Shown here in pieces: positions 25,601 through 40,359 of a stretch of DNA of 64,000 bases; positions within the stretch are counted from its first letter, which is position 1, and each line of letters starts with the position of its first letter. This DNA is from Struthio camelus (taxonomy: Eukaryota; Chordata; Aves; Struthioniformes; Struthionidae), in NCBI RefSeq assembly GCF_040807025.1, contig NC_090945.1, forward strand, positions 51,089,588 to 51,153,587, read 5' to 3'. The notes beneath the pieces were generated by a model. The model saw nothing but the letters and a program-made list of their open reading frames with translations, was not told the DNA's origin and made no database searches. The translations under genes and the position numbers were made by a program.

Positions 25601-28600
25601 GGATCCCAAAACCCTTCGTCGGGTTACTTTATCACTTTAAAAGAAAGAGGCTGTGGGAGAGGAGGGAGGTGGAAGACTGTTGGCTATTAATAGAAAGTAT
25701 GAACAGGAGCAGTATTTTGAATGGCTTACGTAATTAGTGACAGGCAATGCAGAAGTAAGGCTCCCAATGCACTTTACCTGCTAACTTACCAAGTACAGAT
25801 GAGAGAGAAGCAGACAGATAAAAAACATTGCAGTGCAGGGGAGTTTTAAACAGGTAGAACTAAAATGCTCAGATTTGAAACAAACATGAGATCCATCAAC
25901 CTTACTCTGTGGCAGGGCAATATAGTTGAGTGGATTAAGCGCCAGCTCAAACTCAGAGAATTTAAATGGCCTTCCCAGCCTTAACTGCCCAACATTAGGT
26001 TTCCCCATCATTCTTCTACATTGTATAGAGTGCTTCTCCAATACCACATTATATTTGTACTTGTGTTTTCAGGTATCTCAAAGAAATAAACAGCAAAAAC
26101 CCAGAAGTACCTACTTAGCTCATTTAAAGCTAAGAGAAGGCAGGGGCAGGCTTGCTTCCTTAGCTCCATAAGACATGGCACAGTAGCTGGGCCCATGAAC
26201 CATGCTGGACCTCAGTAGTGAAGTAAGTTAGTGAGATTGTTTAGAAGAACTCAGCTCAGATGTTTGTGGTTAATATTTGCCTATTTGCACCTTGCTTAAA
26301 ATAATTAAATGTGGGATGTCAAACCCTTCTTCTAATGAAAGAAGAAAGGAATACTCCACAGGTATGTATATTATTGCACTGATAAGCAACAGCCAGCCCC
26401 GAAGGAAAGTTTTAGTATGCAGAGATCAACAGCCAAGGTAAGGGCAGGCAGCTGCCAGTTCGAGACAGAGCTCCTTCTTTCCCAGTAAAGTGGTTTTATG
26501 GGAATGCTGAGTCACCTGTTCCATATATGAGAGAGCTGGAGGAGAAGCAATTATGTATAATTTCATTACATTTCTTTTTCTCCTGCACCACCATTTCACT
26601 TGTGGAGTGTATCTGGCTGAAGAGAGTTCTCTCTTCTGGAAAGCATCATAGAATTACACCTTGGGCTAGATATGTAGATGTCTGATAAGCAGGTGTTAAT
26701 AGTTCCCAGCCAGCTTCAAAGAGGGAGTAATGTATCATTTCTTGGCAAGCAAACATTTAATGCACATAAACCAACGGTAAATAGTTTGTGGAATACTTGC
26801 AAATAACATTTACACAAAAGCTATTAGCAGATCTGCCAGCGATGCTCGTGCAGGCTTCCCCTCTTTGTTCCAACTATGTATTTAAAGCTCTCACCTTAAA
26901 TGTAATATTCTATACATACACCCAGTCATATTGCACTCTGTCTTCATCCTTTAAAATGTGAGTAAAAGGTGTCACCTGTGCTTTTTGGAATGCTATTGGA
27001 AGGGCATTATCTCAGTGCTTTCCCCAACCTGGGGAATTTTGTCAGTGAAGAAGAACGTTTCAGGTGATCTGCACATACTTCATCCATCCTCAGTTACTGC
27101 TGATGTAGAAATTTACAGTCTTGTCCAAAACGGTTCAGTTTTTAGGACCTAGCCCTCTCAGCAGCAGCATCTCCCACTTCTCAAAGCTACTGCATGTATT
27201 TACGACCTGTCCCCTCCCCGCCCCCGCCACCCAGAGGCGCACTCAGGGGAGCTCAGCTCTCCGAGGAGGCCTGACCAGGCTGGCTGACAAGGTGGACCTC
27301 CTGTGTTGGGGGCCTCCTGAGATGGCCGGTGACCAGCAGGTTGTATCTCAGCCTCTCTAGGCGAATCACACTGCTTCTCGTGCAGGCAAAAACTGGCAAC
27401 CTTTCTCTTGTCCCCCCTCTGCTTCTCCCCTTGTCTCTAGGCCAAAGCCAAATGCTGTAGTGTGAAACAGTCTCAGGTGCCCAGGGGAAAGGATGCAGAG
27501 GGAAGGTCTGAGAAGGACTTTTGAATGGCCCTCACGGCCCATTCATTCACTTACATGCAGTAAAGTACTTTAGCTTCGCTTAGCTCTTCTGTCCCTTGAC
27601 CGGACAGCACAGCTAAAGGAGTATTAGTGAAAAAGAACATTGAGATGCACTATTCTTTTTTACCCCAGCTCATAGGCTTTGGGTTCTTGTAGTCATGATG
27701 AACTCAGAACATGAGAAAGGGAAAAGAAGAGAAATGTCCATTTTCCCAGATTTATTAGTCATGAAAGATATTACCTTGTTTTACGAGCCTCATGTTGAAT
27801 GGTTGGTTCTCATCTCTCAATTCCTACCAGCAAGGTTGCTGTTTGTTATGCTGACTTGAAAGAAATATCTAAAGGACAAAAGACACAGATTTGGAGCAGG
27901 GTTTGAGTGTCCATCACCATAGGGTTCCTTTTGTCTGCGCACCATCTTTTTGCTCTGTGTTTACGTAAAGAACCATGTGAACCACAGTAACACCGTAAAT
28001 AGGTATCTTCATCCCCATACCAGCCCCTCACCTTTGGAAGTGTGATCTAAATCTCTTCCTTTATTTTTCAATGTTGTTCTTGCCTTGCTGGTAGCAGCTG
28101 CGAATGGGAGGCAGTGTGACACCACATCCATACTGCCCCACCGGTGCCCACTGGCGTAGGGGCACACACGGTGAGCGCAAAGGCCAGCTCGGAGGTGCCT
28201 GCAAACATCCAGGGCTGATGGCTCAAGCAAGAGCTGGAGGGCTCCTTGGCTACCCAGTCAGCACATAACAACCGGGAACAACTGAGGTTCAGCCCGCAGC
28301 AAACCTGACCTAACACGGCTCTCTCGATTTTAGCCAGTCAAAGCCAATTAATCGTAGCTGATAATTAAGCTCCTAGACCACAATGAGTCCTTACACTTCC
28401 ATGCCTCTCAGCAGTAAATGGTGGTATACAACTACAACCTGCTCTCTCTGCTCATCAGCACAATCCCAGCGAGGCCAGTAGCGTTGCCTGCACTACAAAA
28501 CAGTGCTTGTTAAAAAGTGTGAGCTAAATCCTCCTTGATATTTTTTTTTCTCAGAATCACACTTTAATCTCATTAGAGTTGAGTTTCAGGTTTCCCGTTT

Positions 28601-31600
28601 TCCTAGTAACACCAGCAAGGACTCTCGGTGAGCTCTGCTGTACAAATTTTGCTCTGACCATACAACTGTCCTTCATATAAGCTTCAAAGTCTTCAAGTAA
28701 AAGCAGCCTGGAAGTGGGTGGCACCTGTAATAATGTTTACTTATGCCTGCAATCAGTATTTGGAGTGTTTTGCAACATTTTGTGAGGCAGCAAAACAAAT
28801 GATCTTCTGTTTTAGAAAGGAGGTAAATGGTGAACTCCACTGCAGATATGTTATCTCTTCCAGTTATGTAGAAATCAGGACATTAGTCAAAACAAGAAGC
28901 TTGGGATAGAAGAAATTTGCGTCTTTAATGTTACACTTCTTCAAATTAAACCCTTGAGCTGACTTCCAGAGTTGAGTGACTTTTTGTTCCAATTTTCTGC
29001 AGCGTTCTCACACAGAAATATGTTGTTGTTCAATGCTAATACCTGCAGGTGTGTTCCGGCACCTGAAAAAAATGCCTGGTCCACATTAGAATCTTATTTC
29101 CCAGCTTAAGCTTGACACCACAATGGTTTTATTCTTCTAGTATCATGATTCAGCTGGAGGTCTGATTATAACTGACTTGGATTTCATTTATATCCGATTA
29201 AAGCCAGAGTGACACCAGTGAGTGAGAGAAATCTGTTGCTCCCCAGTTCTTCATACTTGTAACCTAAATGCTAGATTTCAAAAGAAAAACAGTTGTTTTA
29301 ATAGGTTTATTATAAGTCCCGTGAAATGTAGGTTTGTTTTAAATCATCGTTTCAGACATCAAAACAAGGAATCCTGGAAGGTCATGCTTTCTTTCCACTG
29401 TTCTCATTCTGTTCCATCGCATGTATGTTTCAACAGCATAATCTCTGGAGTACTGGAAACCCTGCATGATAAGCAGCGCAAGAACAAATCACCCATGACT
29501 GTTGTTGCTGTCATCCTCGTTCTGGAGAAGAAACGTGCATAGGAGTAGTTTGTTTAGATAAAGGTTTGTATTTTGGTTTCATTTTGTTTTTTCAGCCAGT
29601 TTTCCTAAGGTAACGAGGCTTGTGCAAATGCACCATGTTTTTAATCAATTCCTCTTTTCCCTTTGCCTCAAAATCCCTAACAGATTTTTAATCTGCTGGC
29701 TAATTTTAGCTGCACATCAAGGAGACGCACATGGATTAGCTCCTGCGGTGAGAAAGACGTTGCAGTGGACAGCAGCAAGTTTAGCCAGGAGAAGGTGGCC
29801 AGGACTTCAGAGTGCAGAGAAAACTCTGATCAGAGCTCACCCTCATTACGCATGGCATAAAAGGAACATAAACAGGAAGCATAAAGCCACAGGAAATTAG
29901 ACTTCAGAAGTTTCCCTGTTCATAGAAGCATTATTTTTAATAATTTAATTGCTGTGTTTTATGTCAGTAAAGAGTATCTGATTTCTCACCCTGCAGAGAG
30001 CTTGGAAAGAAAAAATAGTCCCTTTGGTTTCTGGTCTATTTTACCTTCTAATTCTCACAATGCTACAGCTTGGTAATACTGAGTTGTAAATATTCACATC
30101 AGGGAACCTTGAAATTCAGCTGCGGAAGCAGGACCCCAACCTGCTTTTTTGAAGAGTGGCTCCATAGCAATATTCTATTGATTTAAAATTTATTTTTAGA
30201 ACTTGGCATCTATGAAATTTGCCTGTTGTCACTTCTGTTGTGAATGCACTTAGCTGTCAGTAGAAAGACATACTTCACTTGCCCCTATGCACTTCAGTCA
30301 TCAGAACAAGGCTGATAACTATTACTTTGTTTTGAAGTAAGGTGGAGAAAAATGTGCATGTTCTAGCACTTCTCAGAGTGCTCATTTTAATCCTTCATAA
30401 CTTTTTTTGCTGCTTTTCTCAGCAAAATTCTGTCATCCATGAATCACGCAGATGAGCAGCCTCCTCACAAATCCTCCAGCTTTCAGCAGTGAATAAGCAA
30501 GGCTCTGTGCTTTTCTTCTCCTCCTGTCCTTATACACCTTATTTCAGGATTCCTTTATCCACAGACAAATTTGACTACATCCCCTATGCTGCTAACTCAC
30601 AGATCCACTGTCAATTCCAGACATAATCCTGGAAGTTTGACTCTTCCGTCAAACTACAAACCAGGTGGTCTCTCCAGTAATTTCTTTTGTAAGCAAAAAC
30701 TTGAGGACGCTAAAATATTCTCCCTCATCTCTTCTTCCTGCTCTTCCTTTCTTTATCACTATGGGTCATTTTCTGTCCTGTCACTCAGGCCCATAACCTG
30801 ACAATGATCTTTCACTTGGGCCTCTATGTCCTCACAGGCAAGACACAGAGAGAAACCTCAAGCGTTTAGGTTCATCCTCAATAATATCTGCTTGTCAGCC
30901 TGCCTGCACTATAAGCTGGTGGAAAGACAGCTCAGCTGAAACAGAGCATCTGTCTAAGTGGAGGACCAACCGTCTTGGGACACAGGCAGAGCTCACCTGA
31001 ACTTACCTACAAAATATCCAATGATCTGGCCTTTCCAATGCAGACAGTCAACTAAAGCTTTTGCTCAACATCCTGGTCACTGCTAATGCTTTTCTCAGGC
31101 TCTCCGCAGATGATCTTTCCCCACAGACAGCTTCCTGAAGGTAGTTGTACCAGTTGTTTTCCTAGCCCATCACTTTATGCCAGCCCATTTCTTTTGCATC
31201 TCTCTGCTGCTCCACTGTTCTCCTCCAAACATAGTTTTCTAATACAGTCTACTTCTCTTTGCTCTCAAGACCTTTCTCGGTCCCCCTCACTCGTGCTGTG
31301 AAGCAATCTTTGCCCTGCTGCGTCACCCCACTCTCACGGTTCCCCTCCCTTTCTCATTTTCCCTTTTCGTCCTCCCAAAATCCATCACATCCCACCATTT
31401 GAACACAAATTATTACTGATGGCTTACCTGGAGGTTTTTATTTCTGCTATTTAGGGCATTTCCCTGGTTTTGGGGTTTTCCCCTTTTAGTCTTTTTCCTT
31501 GTAGGGCGTTTTTGCATTTTAGCACCAAGCTGTTGGTCCCCCCCATGCCCAATCCACAGTGCCCACCCTGTGCACTTCCAGTGACTGTCCTTCCCCCTCC

Positions 31601-34600
31601 TTAGTTTTTCTCCGCACTCTGACACCTTCCCCCATGTCTTTCATTCCCCAGTTTTGTAAGCCAGGCTGCTTCCTCCTTCTTCCCCTCACTGGTAGCATTT
31701 TCTGAGCATTTTTTTTTAGCCACTTCCCTTTTTTAGGCTTGACATGCAGCCATAGATCATACAGCATCCTGGGCACACACTGGAGTAACCCTCTACTTCC
31801 AACTGGCTGCCACAGCACATTTTAATCTCATCAGCAACTGCACAAACTATTTATAATCAGCTCTCTGATTACATTCCTAAGGTCAACGTCCAACTTGAAA
31901 GACTGAGAGAGGCTGATAAACTGCTGTAAAGTCTCCTCTCCCTGGAGAGGTTTCCAGAGCTGTTGTAAGGTATTTAAATGCTCTAGTCATACGTGCCAGC
32001 TCTCTCAGATCTCTCACTCCCTGTTGCCTCTGTCGCTTCCTCAGCTCTCCTATCACTGCCGCCTCTTCATCCCCCCACCTAGAAGCCCTTCTTCTTTTGG
32101 GGCACTGGGAGCAGCAGCCATCAGTGGGGCTCAGGCCCATTTGCATTCACTGGCTGCTCCTTTCAGGCACCCATGCCACATGCCTCCTTCCCTACCTTAA
32201 AAACTCATGCAAAGCTGCTCATGGCAATGGCATCTTAAAACTTTGACTTCTGAGTAGTAATAGCATTGTGTGGTTATGTTACATCTCTTCCCCAGGAGGA
32301 CTGCAGAGAGTCTTGGAAAGCTGCTGAGCCAAAACCTTCCTCCAGTTACCTTGGTACAAACTCTTTTGGCTCAAGGACTGAGACTCTGAGTGACTCTTTT
32401 AGGAACCTCTAAGGCACTTCACTGTCGATTTACAAATTTGGGGCATAATCTCTTCCACCTTGATTTCCATCTCAAGTGGCAGTAACAATACCTACTTAAC
32501 TCCATAGTGGGAAGTGTGACAAAAATGCATCTCACTTGGCAGCCATATGCTGAAGCAAGAGGTACCTTAGAAAAAAACTAATTAAAAAAATACCTGGGTC
32601 GATATGCCCAAGCAGGTCAAAACTGTGTTACAAACTGCACACCATATAACCCGAGAAAGCCTCTTCAGCTCACTTCATCTCTCACCCAACCAGTCATACC
32701 TTACTGGGAGGGCTGGCTGGCCACTGAGAGGTTTGCAGACCTCAGAGCAGGGCCATACTGCTGTGTGTAGCCCTTGGAGCGCACAGGTGGGGCGTAGCAG
32801 AACACATGACAGCTCTCCCGTTGCTGCTGTGCCTCCCTTATCTTTATGGGAAGGCACACTGCGCCCTACTGCAGCCACTTCAGCAAACAACATGGCTTTT
32901 CTGCAGCAGAAAGGTGAGCCTTCTCTGCCTTCCACCAGAGATCTAGGTAGCTTCAGCTGGCTATGCTGCCTTTTTTTTTTTGTTTGTTTGAATCAATTTC
33001 AGCATGACCCAAAACCCCATTGTTTTTCAATAAGATTTACAAGATTTAGGGCGCAGGTCCTCAAAGATATTTCAGCTGCAGTGAGCAACAATTACATGCT
33101 GGTTGCAGAAAAGACAATCGTCTTCCCCTGGCCACCCAAGTCCACCCTCCTCCTACCTTCCACACATCTTAGGAGCTACTTTTATCGTAATAGTGCCTTA
33201 TAATCTTACCTGTGCTGGGCAAAAAAATATGGACTCTCAGGTGAACCTACGTCTGTATTAAATGTCAGCCCTGAAGGTAGAGACTGCTCACTTGGGGTTA
33301 CTTACTGCCTTCTTGACGTCTTACTATTAATAAAAGGCGGGTCTAATGGAGAACGCCACACACTTTAGGTCACCAATCTTACTTGCAATCTGGCCAATGG
33401 GCCAGTCTGGCCATGATGTTTTCGAAAGGGTAAAACCTATGTAAGGTGAGGAACAGCCTTGCGGGTGCGTGTCTGGGCTCAGGACCTTGCACAGCAGGAT
33501 CCGTTCAGTTGAAAGTCAGCTCTCACCCATGAAGCTTACAGCCTCCACTGAGACAAGGTGGGACAGCAGAGGATGGAGAACTAGCAGGGGAAGAGGAGAC
33601 ATAGAAGGGTTAAGAGGATCTGCAGGGGAACCGTTTTACCTAGATAAGGCAACTGCTAACAAGGCAGGGTTACATCCTCCCTTTAACTGGCCTTTTTGCA
33701 TTGTGTCATGCAGAAGAGGTGTGGACTGCATGTTTGAGGAAGCTGTTTTCAGCTGAATGGGATAAAAGGGAACCCAAAATGTTCTCATTTTAACACCAGA
33801 AGTTGGCAGGGAGAGAAAGAGGAAACTGTGTCTGTTAAGAAGGATCCTAGAAAAGAAATTTCTTTGTACGGCAGTTGTCAAAGTTTGGTATTAATTATGT
33901 TTTTGTATAGAGGTTGCAAGCTGCAGAGCACTAGCCATTTCCACTGCTCCCTGTAAAGGTATTGTGGTTAAATAAATGGAACCAATATTTTCTTAATGAT
34001 CATGAGGCTAATGTAGTAATCTTCATCTATATGTACCTCTTCCATCAGAAAATCTCAAACCGCTCATTAATATTATTATAGCTTTATGCACACGCAGGCA
34101 AACCTGTTATCTGGTGCTTCTTTAGAGGTAATGAGACAACTTTGAATGGCCTTCTTCTTGTATGCAATTTGAAGCTGGGAAGACCAATTAGATCAGCTAG
34201 TTCAGACTTCTAAATGCTATTGAATTTCACTAGCCAGCCCAATATGAAGCTCACCATGTTAGGTGAGACACAGACATTTTGGTCTTGTGTGCTGCAGACA
34301 GAGGCAGAGCCCCATCACTCAGCCAGATAAGCCCTCTGAACTTTGGGGGGCAGCAGTGGTGAACTACTGAATCTGATTCCAAATCTTACATACAAACACT
34401 GAACTAAAACCTTTTGGAAAATGACTACAGCACATCTTGTTTTCTAGGAGTTTCCTGTTGCACTTTAATAATGTGACTGTCTTCACAACAGAACATCTTG
34501 GTCACCAGTGAGAAAAAAAGATGTAGTTTGTTTGTTTGGAAAAGTTAGATCTTAATTTTTGTTTAATGATTATCCAGGAAAAAACTAACTTCATAGTTAG

Positions 34601-35784
34601 CTCTTTAAGGCTCACAGACTTAACATTTGAGGACTTACAATGCTAATTCTTATGAGAAACCCATTTTCAGTAACCACCATTCATGATACAGGCAAAGCAA
34701 GTTGACCTTTTGTTTAAAGAGCATCACCACAGATATGGCAGAAATTTGGGGTTTTGTTTTGTTTTAAACGTTAAAGGCCTAACTGTGCATTGGTGGTCCA
34801 GCGAGAATCTGCAGTAGGAGTTGCTCCAAATTTAGGTTTAGGTCTAGAACAGCAGAGAGAACCCTTTTTGCCTCAAAATGAACTGCTTCAGTTTTCCTTT
34901 GATATGTAATGAGGCAGAAGGGAGATTTTCTTAGAAATCAATAATGTGATGTTATCACGTATTTTGGGATGCTATCCCAGAATGTAATAAACACTCAAGC
35001 TGACAGAGAGAGAGAGAAAAAAAAACAGATGTGTGAAAGGGTTGCTTCATTCAGGAGTTTGGTTTTTTTTTTAATTATCAAAGACTGACGCATTAATGTT
35101 ATTTTGGAGACTATTGTGCTATCTACAGTGACACCCTGTGGTGATGAGGCAGTAGTTTACCTCTGACCCTGTTATCTCTAAAAAACAGTTGTTTTGCTAT
35201 GACTGTTCCCCTGTCTGTGTTCATTAACAGGAGAAAATATACAACTGAGGGTTACTTTTTCCTACTAATAAATATCATTCTGTATAGGATATGAGTGCAG
35301 CAAAGTCGAGTGCTGTTACTGTTATCATTTATGCATTATTATCCATACTGTTAATATTTCTAAAAGTGATTTCATGTGCACACTGCCTGGCTTTAGCAGA
35401 AAACAAATAACGTAAAATTATAGTTAAAAATATAAATTGCATATAAAACGGTATTTGCAAATGAAAAAAATTAAGTGTGTATTTCCAGACAAAGCCACTT
35501 ATTATATTTGGGGTCTTGAACAATGTATTTAAGGCCTGTTTTATCAACATAACAATTCTAAAATAGTCAAAAACAATTAAGGAGGAAACATACAAAGCAG
35601 TATGGCGAAAAGGGTGCAACTGGGTTTCCCCTTAGCCTCCTACAGCTACTTGAAAGGTGGTGACAAAACTGACTGAGCCACCTTTTCTCAGTGGTGCCAT
35701 GTAATATAACAAGGGGCATCAGCCAAAAATTAGGAGCTTTGGAGGGTCAGAATGAACCTTTTTTCTTTTTTTCCTCCCCTTAGG
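19651..35784. other. Intergenic DNA between the IRF2-side CpG island and CASP3
   Basis: About 16 kb without a recognisable gene. Sub-regions: a GC-rich patch at about 24240-24480; a pyrimidine-rich patch at about 30.4-32.2 kb that could be a very old repeat; and a 199-codon plus-strand open frame at 32604-33203 with no similarity I recognise. The remainder looks like unique AT-rich sequence. Confidence 0.6.
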
Positions 35785-35966
35785 ACAGTAGTACAGCACA
35801 GGTTGCCCAACAAGGTTACCGTATTTTCATCCTTGGAGGTTTTCAAGACTTGGCTAGAGAAAGCCACAGCTGACCTGACCTAGTGTTTGTGCTTGGGCTG
35901 CTTTGAGCAGGCAGTTGGATGAGATGACCTCTAGAGGTCCCTTCCAATCAACATTTCTGTGACTCC
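35785..35966 (+). mobile_element. CR1 LINE 3' end, avian type
   Basis: About 180 bp that match the 3' end of bird CR1 elements: CAGGTTGCCCAACAAGG, CTTGGAGGTTTTCAAGACTTGG, then GATGAGATGACCTCTAGAGG and TCCCTTCCAATCAACA, ending ATTTCTGTGACTC, similar to the avian CR1 tail ATTCTATGATTCT. CR1 copies are usually 5'-truncated like this one. This is better preserved than the two turtle-type CR1 fossils and thus probably younger. Confidence 0.9.
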
Positions 35967-36816
35967 AAAAGCAGTTACTAACCAGAGGCATGGTATCAGC
36001 ATTGCGCTCATTAGACTCCCAGCCTTACCGGAGAGCTAATAAGCCTGCTATTACACCAAATTCACTGGAACCAGACACACCTACAAGAGATACAAAGGTG
36101 CATGGCCATATCTGTAACTGATGTTTATGAAATAATGACTATTTTAAGTTTATGAGAACGCATACAACGGTATCAGGCTAAAGCCAGTGCTACTAGTGCC
36201 ATCGTGCTCATAGTTACACCTCGCTGGTACTACTGTTATAGATACAACGGAATTGTATAGCTATGACTGGGAACAGAATGCAGCTCCCAAACATTAATCT
36301 AAATTATCTTAGTAGCTGAGCCTGAAACTAAAACAGAAAATTTCTAGGTAGATTCAAACCTAATTCTTATGAGAAACAGTGTATTTTGTTGAAATTTGGA
36401 CAGTATTTGTTTTCACTTTGTGGATGTTGGTTGTTGTTTTGTCTGGCATTAGCTGAAGATTCAAGGACTTGTTGTCTTCAAAGCAAGCCAAGGTTTTTCA
36501 GGCAATGACTTGGCAAGTGTTCCTATACGTTAGCATACACACATGAGAGAAACAGAGATAAGATGCTAGAGAAAATTGCCCCAATGTAATCTTTTTAGCG
36601 CTAATTTAAAATTTCAGGAGTCTATATACATATACATCCAACAGGAATGCATTATATACATACAAGAACCAAGTAATTTTTTAACCATTGTATATTTTGA
36701 GTAAGTTGCACGGGTTTTCTTTTGTATGGAACAGGGTACCAAAAATTTGAATTCTGTTCTCTTGGTAGCTCAAAGACAGACTGTTTCCATGGAACTTACT
36801 GGCATCAACATTTGAC

Positions 36817-36850
<34 letters not shown>

Positions 36851-39800
36851 GTAAAGTCAAATTTCAAATATGCACTCTCAAAGGCTTTGTGGGCCTGTGG
36901 GTTTTGTGTGCACACTGACTGCATTGAATGTAAGAATTTGTTTAGCCAGAAGGGAACACTCAACCTAGTACAAAACAAGCAGCATGCGCTATCTACCTTG
37001 TCTCAACTTAGCTCTGTATTTTCTTCATTCTTCCATTGTTTAGTATCAAATATGTTTGATGAACAACACTGAGTAAGCCTCATTTTTCAGTGAATAGACA
37101 TCCTTAGTAAGAACAGTTCGGTATCTCATATGCCATCTTTGTTAATTTCATTGTTGATGTATGAAAAGTTTGTGGTTCTGATGGCTTTTCAAATCAGAAA
37201 TTTTCAAAAGACTAAGGTCTTTTTTGACAGGATGATTCAGTTAACTGTGAATACCTGTATCTTTAGGTTAGAACACTAGCGCATATTTAGCCTGGAAACG
37301 GCAACAAAATACGGCATGAAGGACTTCTCCAGGAAAGTGGGCTATTCTGCCTTTAGCACAGACTCTCTAAGAAACTGCCAGCTCCCCCATATCCTTTATA
37401 AATGTTTGCTTAACTTGCTATTTTTCAGGGTTTTTTGTTTTTGTTTGTTTGTTTTTTGAGGTCTGTTGTTAATTGGTGCTCTCACTTCTTTTTGTTCCAG
37501 AAGCTGTGAACTTACATTTTTGTCAGGATCGGTATGTAGTTATTAAGAACAAATATAGGCTGTACTTGCAGAACGTGTGTAAGAATGTTTGTGCATGGCA
37601 CTGGATAGCTATAACCTATGGAATCTCACTGAAGAAAAATGGTCTCGTGCAGGTTCAGCTGGTCCCATCCTCAATACTAAATTGCTGAGACATGAAAAAC
37701 AGCTGCAACAGATAGTTGGTCTCACACAACAGCAATGCCACTGTTAAAACTGAGAAACAGTAACATTGCTGCTAAGCCTAAGATAGAGCAATGGTGTTGG
37801 AGATCAAGAGATGGTACGTGACAGAAATCTTGAAAAACTACAGACTATATCACCTGAAAGAATTTGTGGCCATTTGTGGATATTTGTGTGAACATCCAAG
37901 GAACATCCTGTCCAGGCACTGGACAGAAGCCTAGATCCAAACCCAAATGATTTGCCCGGCCACCAAGAAGCAGTGTGGGCACCTGAAAGTAAACTGCACG
38001 CGCAAGGAGACAACGCGTGAAGAGTGTGTGTTTTTGTGCTTGCAAGTACTTTTAGCTAGTAAAAACTTAGATGCTCTTCCTTTTATATATGTAGCTCCCT
38101 TAAATATTGTAAATATTAAGAACTGTGAGCATCAGTTATTATATTCAATATTGTGTAACTTTTTCATCCATATGTTTTCATCCAGGCTTCATCATTAGCC
38201 TCTTTGAACATCTTTATATTTGAAATACTGCTCCCTTATTTCTTCCCCCTTCTGAAACAAAACGATTGTCCCCTTCATATTAAAGGAGCTTGCTGACCTG
38301 TATGTCTTGCCATATTGTTTTTTCCAAAAGATATACCGGTAGTTTAACCACCACTTTACCCGCAGAGCCTGTTCTAAAATCGATTCCCAAGTCTATGGTT
38401 TCTGTCAGCCCTTTGTCATACCATCACCTGTCCTTTTTTCCTTTAGCTTCACTCAAACTGTAACTAAGATAGCTTCTTCTTTCTCATTACATAGTACATT
38501 CCCTCCCTTCATTTTCTTTCTGCTCTTCTACCTTAATCTTTCAATCTTCTGTGATTTATCCCACCAAAATCTACAGTGCTGGTGAACTGGCAATTGTTCC
38601 TGTGTACCGTAGCATTCATCTCTTTCTGTGTGGTCCTCACACACCAAGCATCAATGTATCGACAACTCTTTGTTAAGTTGTCTTATTTTCCTCAGGTCTT
38701 TCCTAAGCCTCTATTACAGCTTTTGGCTCCTCTAGCCAAAAGAGCTATTTCAGAACAATAGTATTTGTGTGGCTGAAATAAAAACTGCAGTAAAAACACT
38801 GATTAAAAAAAGAACATCTAACAGATGAAACTAATTGCCAAGTCTTCTCTGCCTTCTCTACCTCTCTTTCACTGAAACGGTGCCACTTTAGCTGGAATAT
38901 GACCTACAACTGAATACAGCACTTAGAAAAAATACAGCTCTGTAAGCAGTAAGTCTTGTTACTGCTTAGCAAATAGTACTTGCTGCTCTTCAATAAATAT
39001 AGCTGACTTCTAAAGATGCAAGGTTTATGCATTTTTTGACACTTTAAATTCTCGTTGCTGCTAACCATGGCTCAAGAAGTTAGTATGTCGAGGCTGAGAG
39101 TTTGACTCATCTCATTTATAGCAGATTTAAGTGGAATTTGTATTTCTTTTAATGTAATGAAATGATCCCATATTATTCATAGTACAACATTCACAGCTCC
39201 TCTTGGGGCTTTCTTGCTTTCTTTTTTTTTTTTTTTTCTGGGGAGGAGGAGGGGTGTCAGGTAAACCAACAGCAATCTAAAAGCTCTATTCTCACTAATT
39301 ATGTTAAAGGTAGATGAATGTGCTGCACATTCAATTTACTATTAATCAAGGATTGTAGGGTATGAGCACAAAACTGCTGAGTAAATTAGAAACAACCTTG
39401 ACCTAAGCCTTTGTCCTTTTTAAAGGGGAGGAAGAGAACGGCATTCAAACTTCAGAGATGTCAATACTTCAAGAGACTGCAATTCTTGCAAAAATGGGAA
39501 TAAAGAACAAAAAGAAGGATCAAGGTTAGAGCCTCATAAATCCAAGGTAAAAATCATACGCGGTGACAGGACTGCAAAGCAGAATAACTAAGAACTCAGG
39601 GAAACTTCATACTCCCAATTACTTTGAAATTGATTAACAGAAGCACTGTCAGTCTTTTACAACATATAACTGCATAGTTGCTTGTTATGATTCACAACCT
39701 ACATGAGGAAACCTACACACGGGCTTTTGCAAGTGTTATTTTTAGGTATGCCCAACAGGGATCTGTTTAGTTTTTTTAATAGAAATGTGGAACACGATTC

Positions 39801-40359
39801 TATCACTTAAAACAGACTAAGCCCCTCTCACACTTCTACAAAAGAGAGATGAGGGAGAGAGACAAGGCTCTTCCTTTTGTCCAGCAGTCACCAGAGTACT
39901 CAAAGACACTTAGAACTGACTCTTCTGCATAACTTTTGAACCTGCATTTCCCACACCTCGATTAGTACTCTTATTATCTGGCTATAACATACACAATACA
40001 TTAAAGAAGCCTCTCTCCAACTTTTTGTGTAAAGCAGATGGTGAAGAAAAGGGAAAGTAGTATTTTGAGAAAAAGTGATGTAATTAAAGTAAAAATCAAT
40101 TTGCAAAAAAGCTATCAGGTCTTAAACAATACATATAGAAACACATTATACAATTTAGGTAACAATATTCAAGTTAAAAAAATCCAAATGCCTCTGGAAG
40201 AGAACATCAATTTGCTAACATTACTTATGCTACAAAATTTCAAGAGTTTTAAGCCTTGTTTGCAAGCACCCTATATAGTCACTTACCATTCTGACTTGTC
40301 CTTTTCTCTTTATCAAAAGACTGTAACAAGCTGAAACATAAATACAAGTGTTTCACAAT
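35967..40359. other. Intergenic DNA upstream of the CASP3 3' end
   Basis: AT-rich sequence with poly-T tracts at 36822-36848 (27 bases) and 39222-39237. Open frames are short and unrecognisable. Part of this stretch (39.7-40.36 kb) would be CASP3 3' UTR if a more distal poly(A) site is used. Confidence 0.6.
36822..36848 (+). repeat. Poly-T tract (27 bases)
   Basis: Uninterrupted T run, which could be a poly-A tail of a minus-orientation retroposed element. I recognise no element body at higher coordinates. Confidence 0.95.

Noticed and set aside
30400-32260. Pyrimidine-rich region considered as an L2/L3-like LINE
   Set aside because: The general texture resembled old LINE 3' sequence, but I could not align any defined motif, so no family was assigned.
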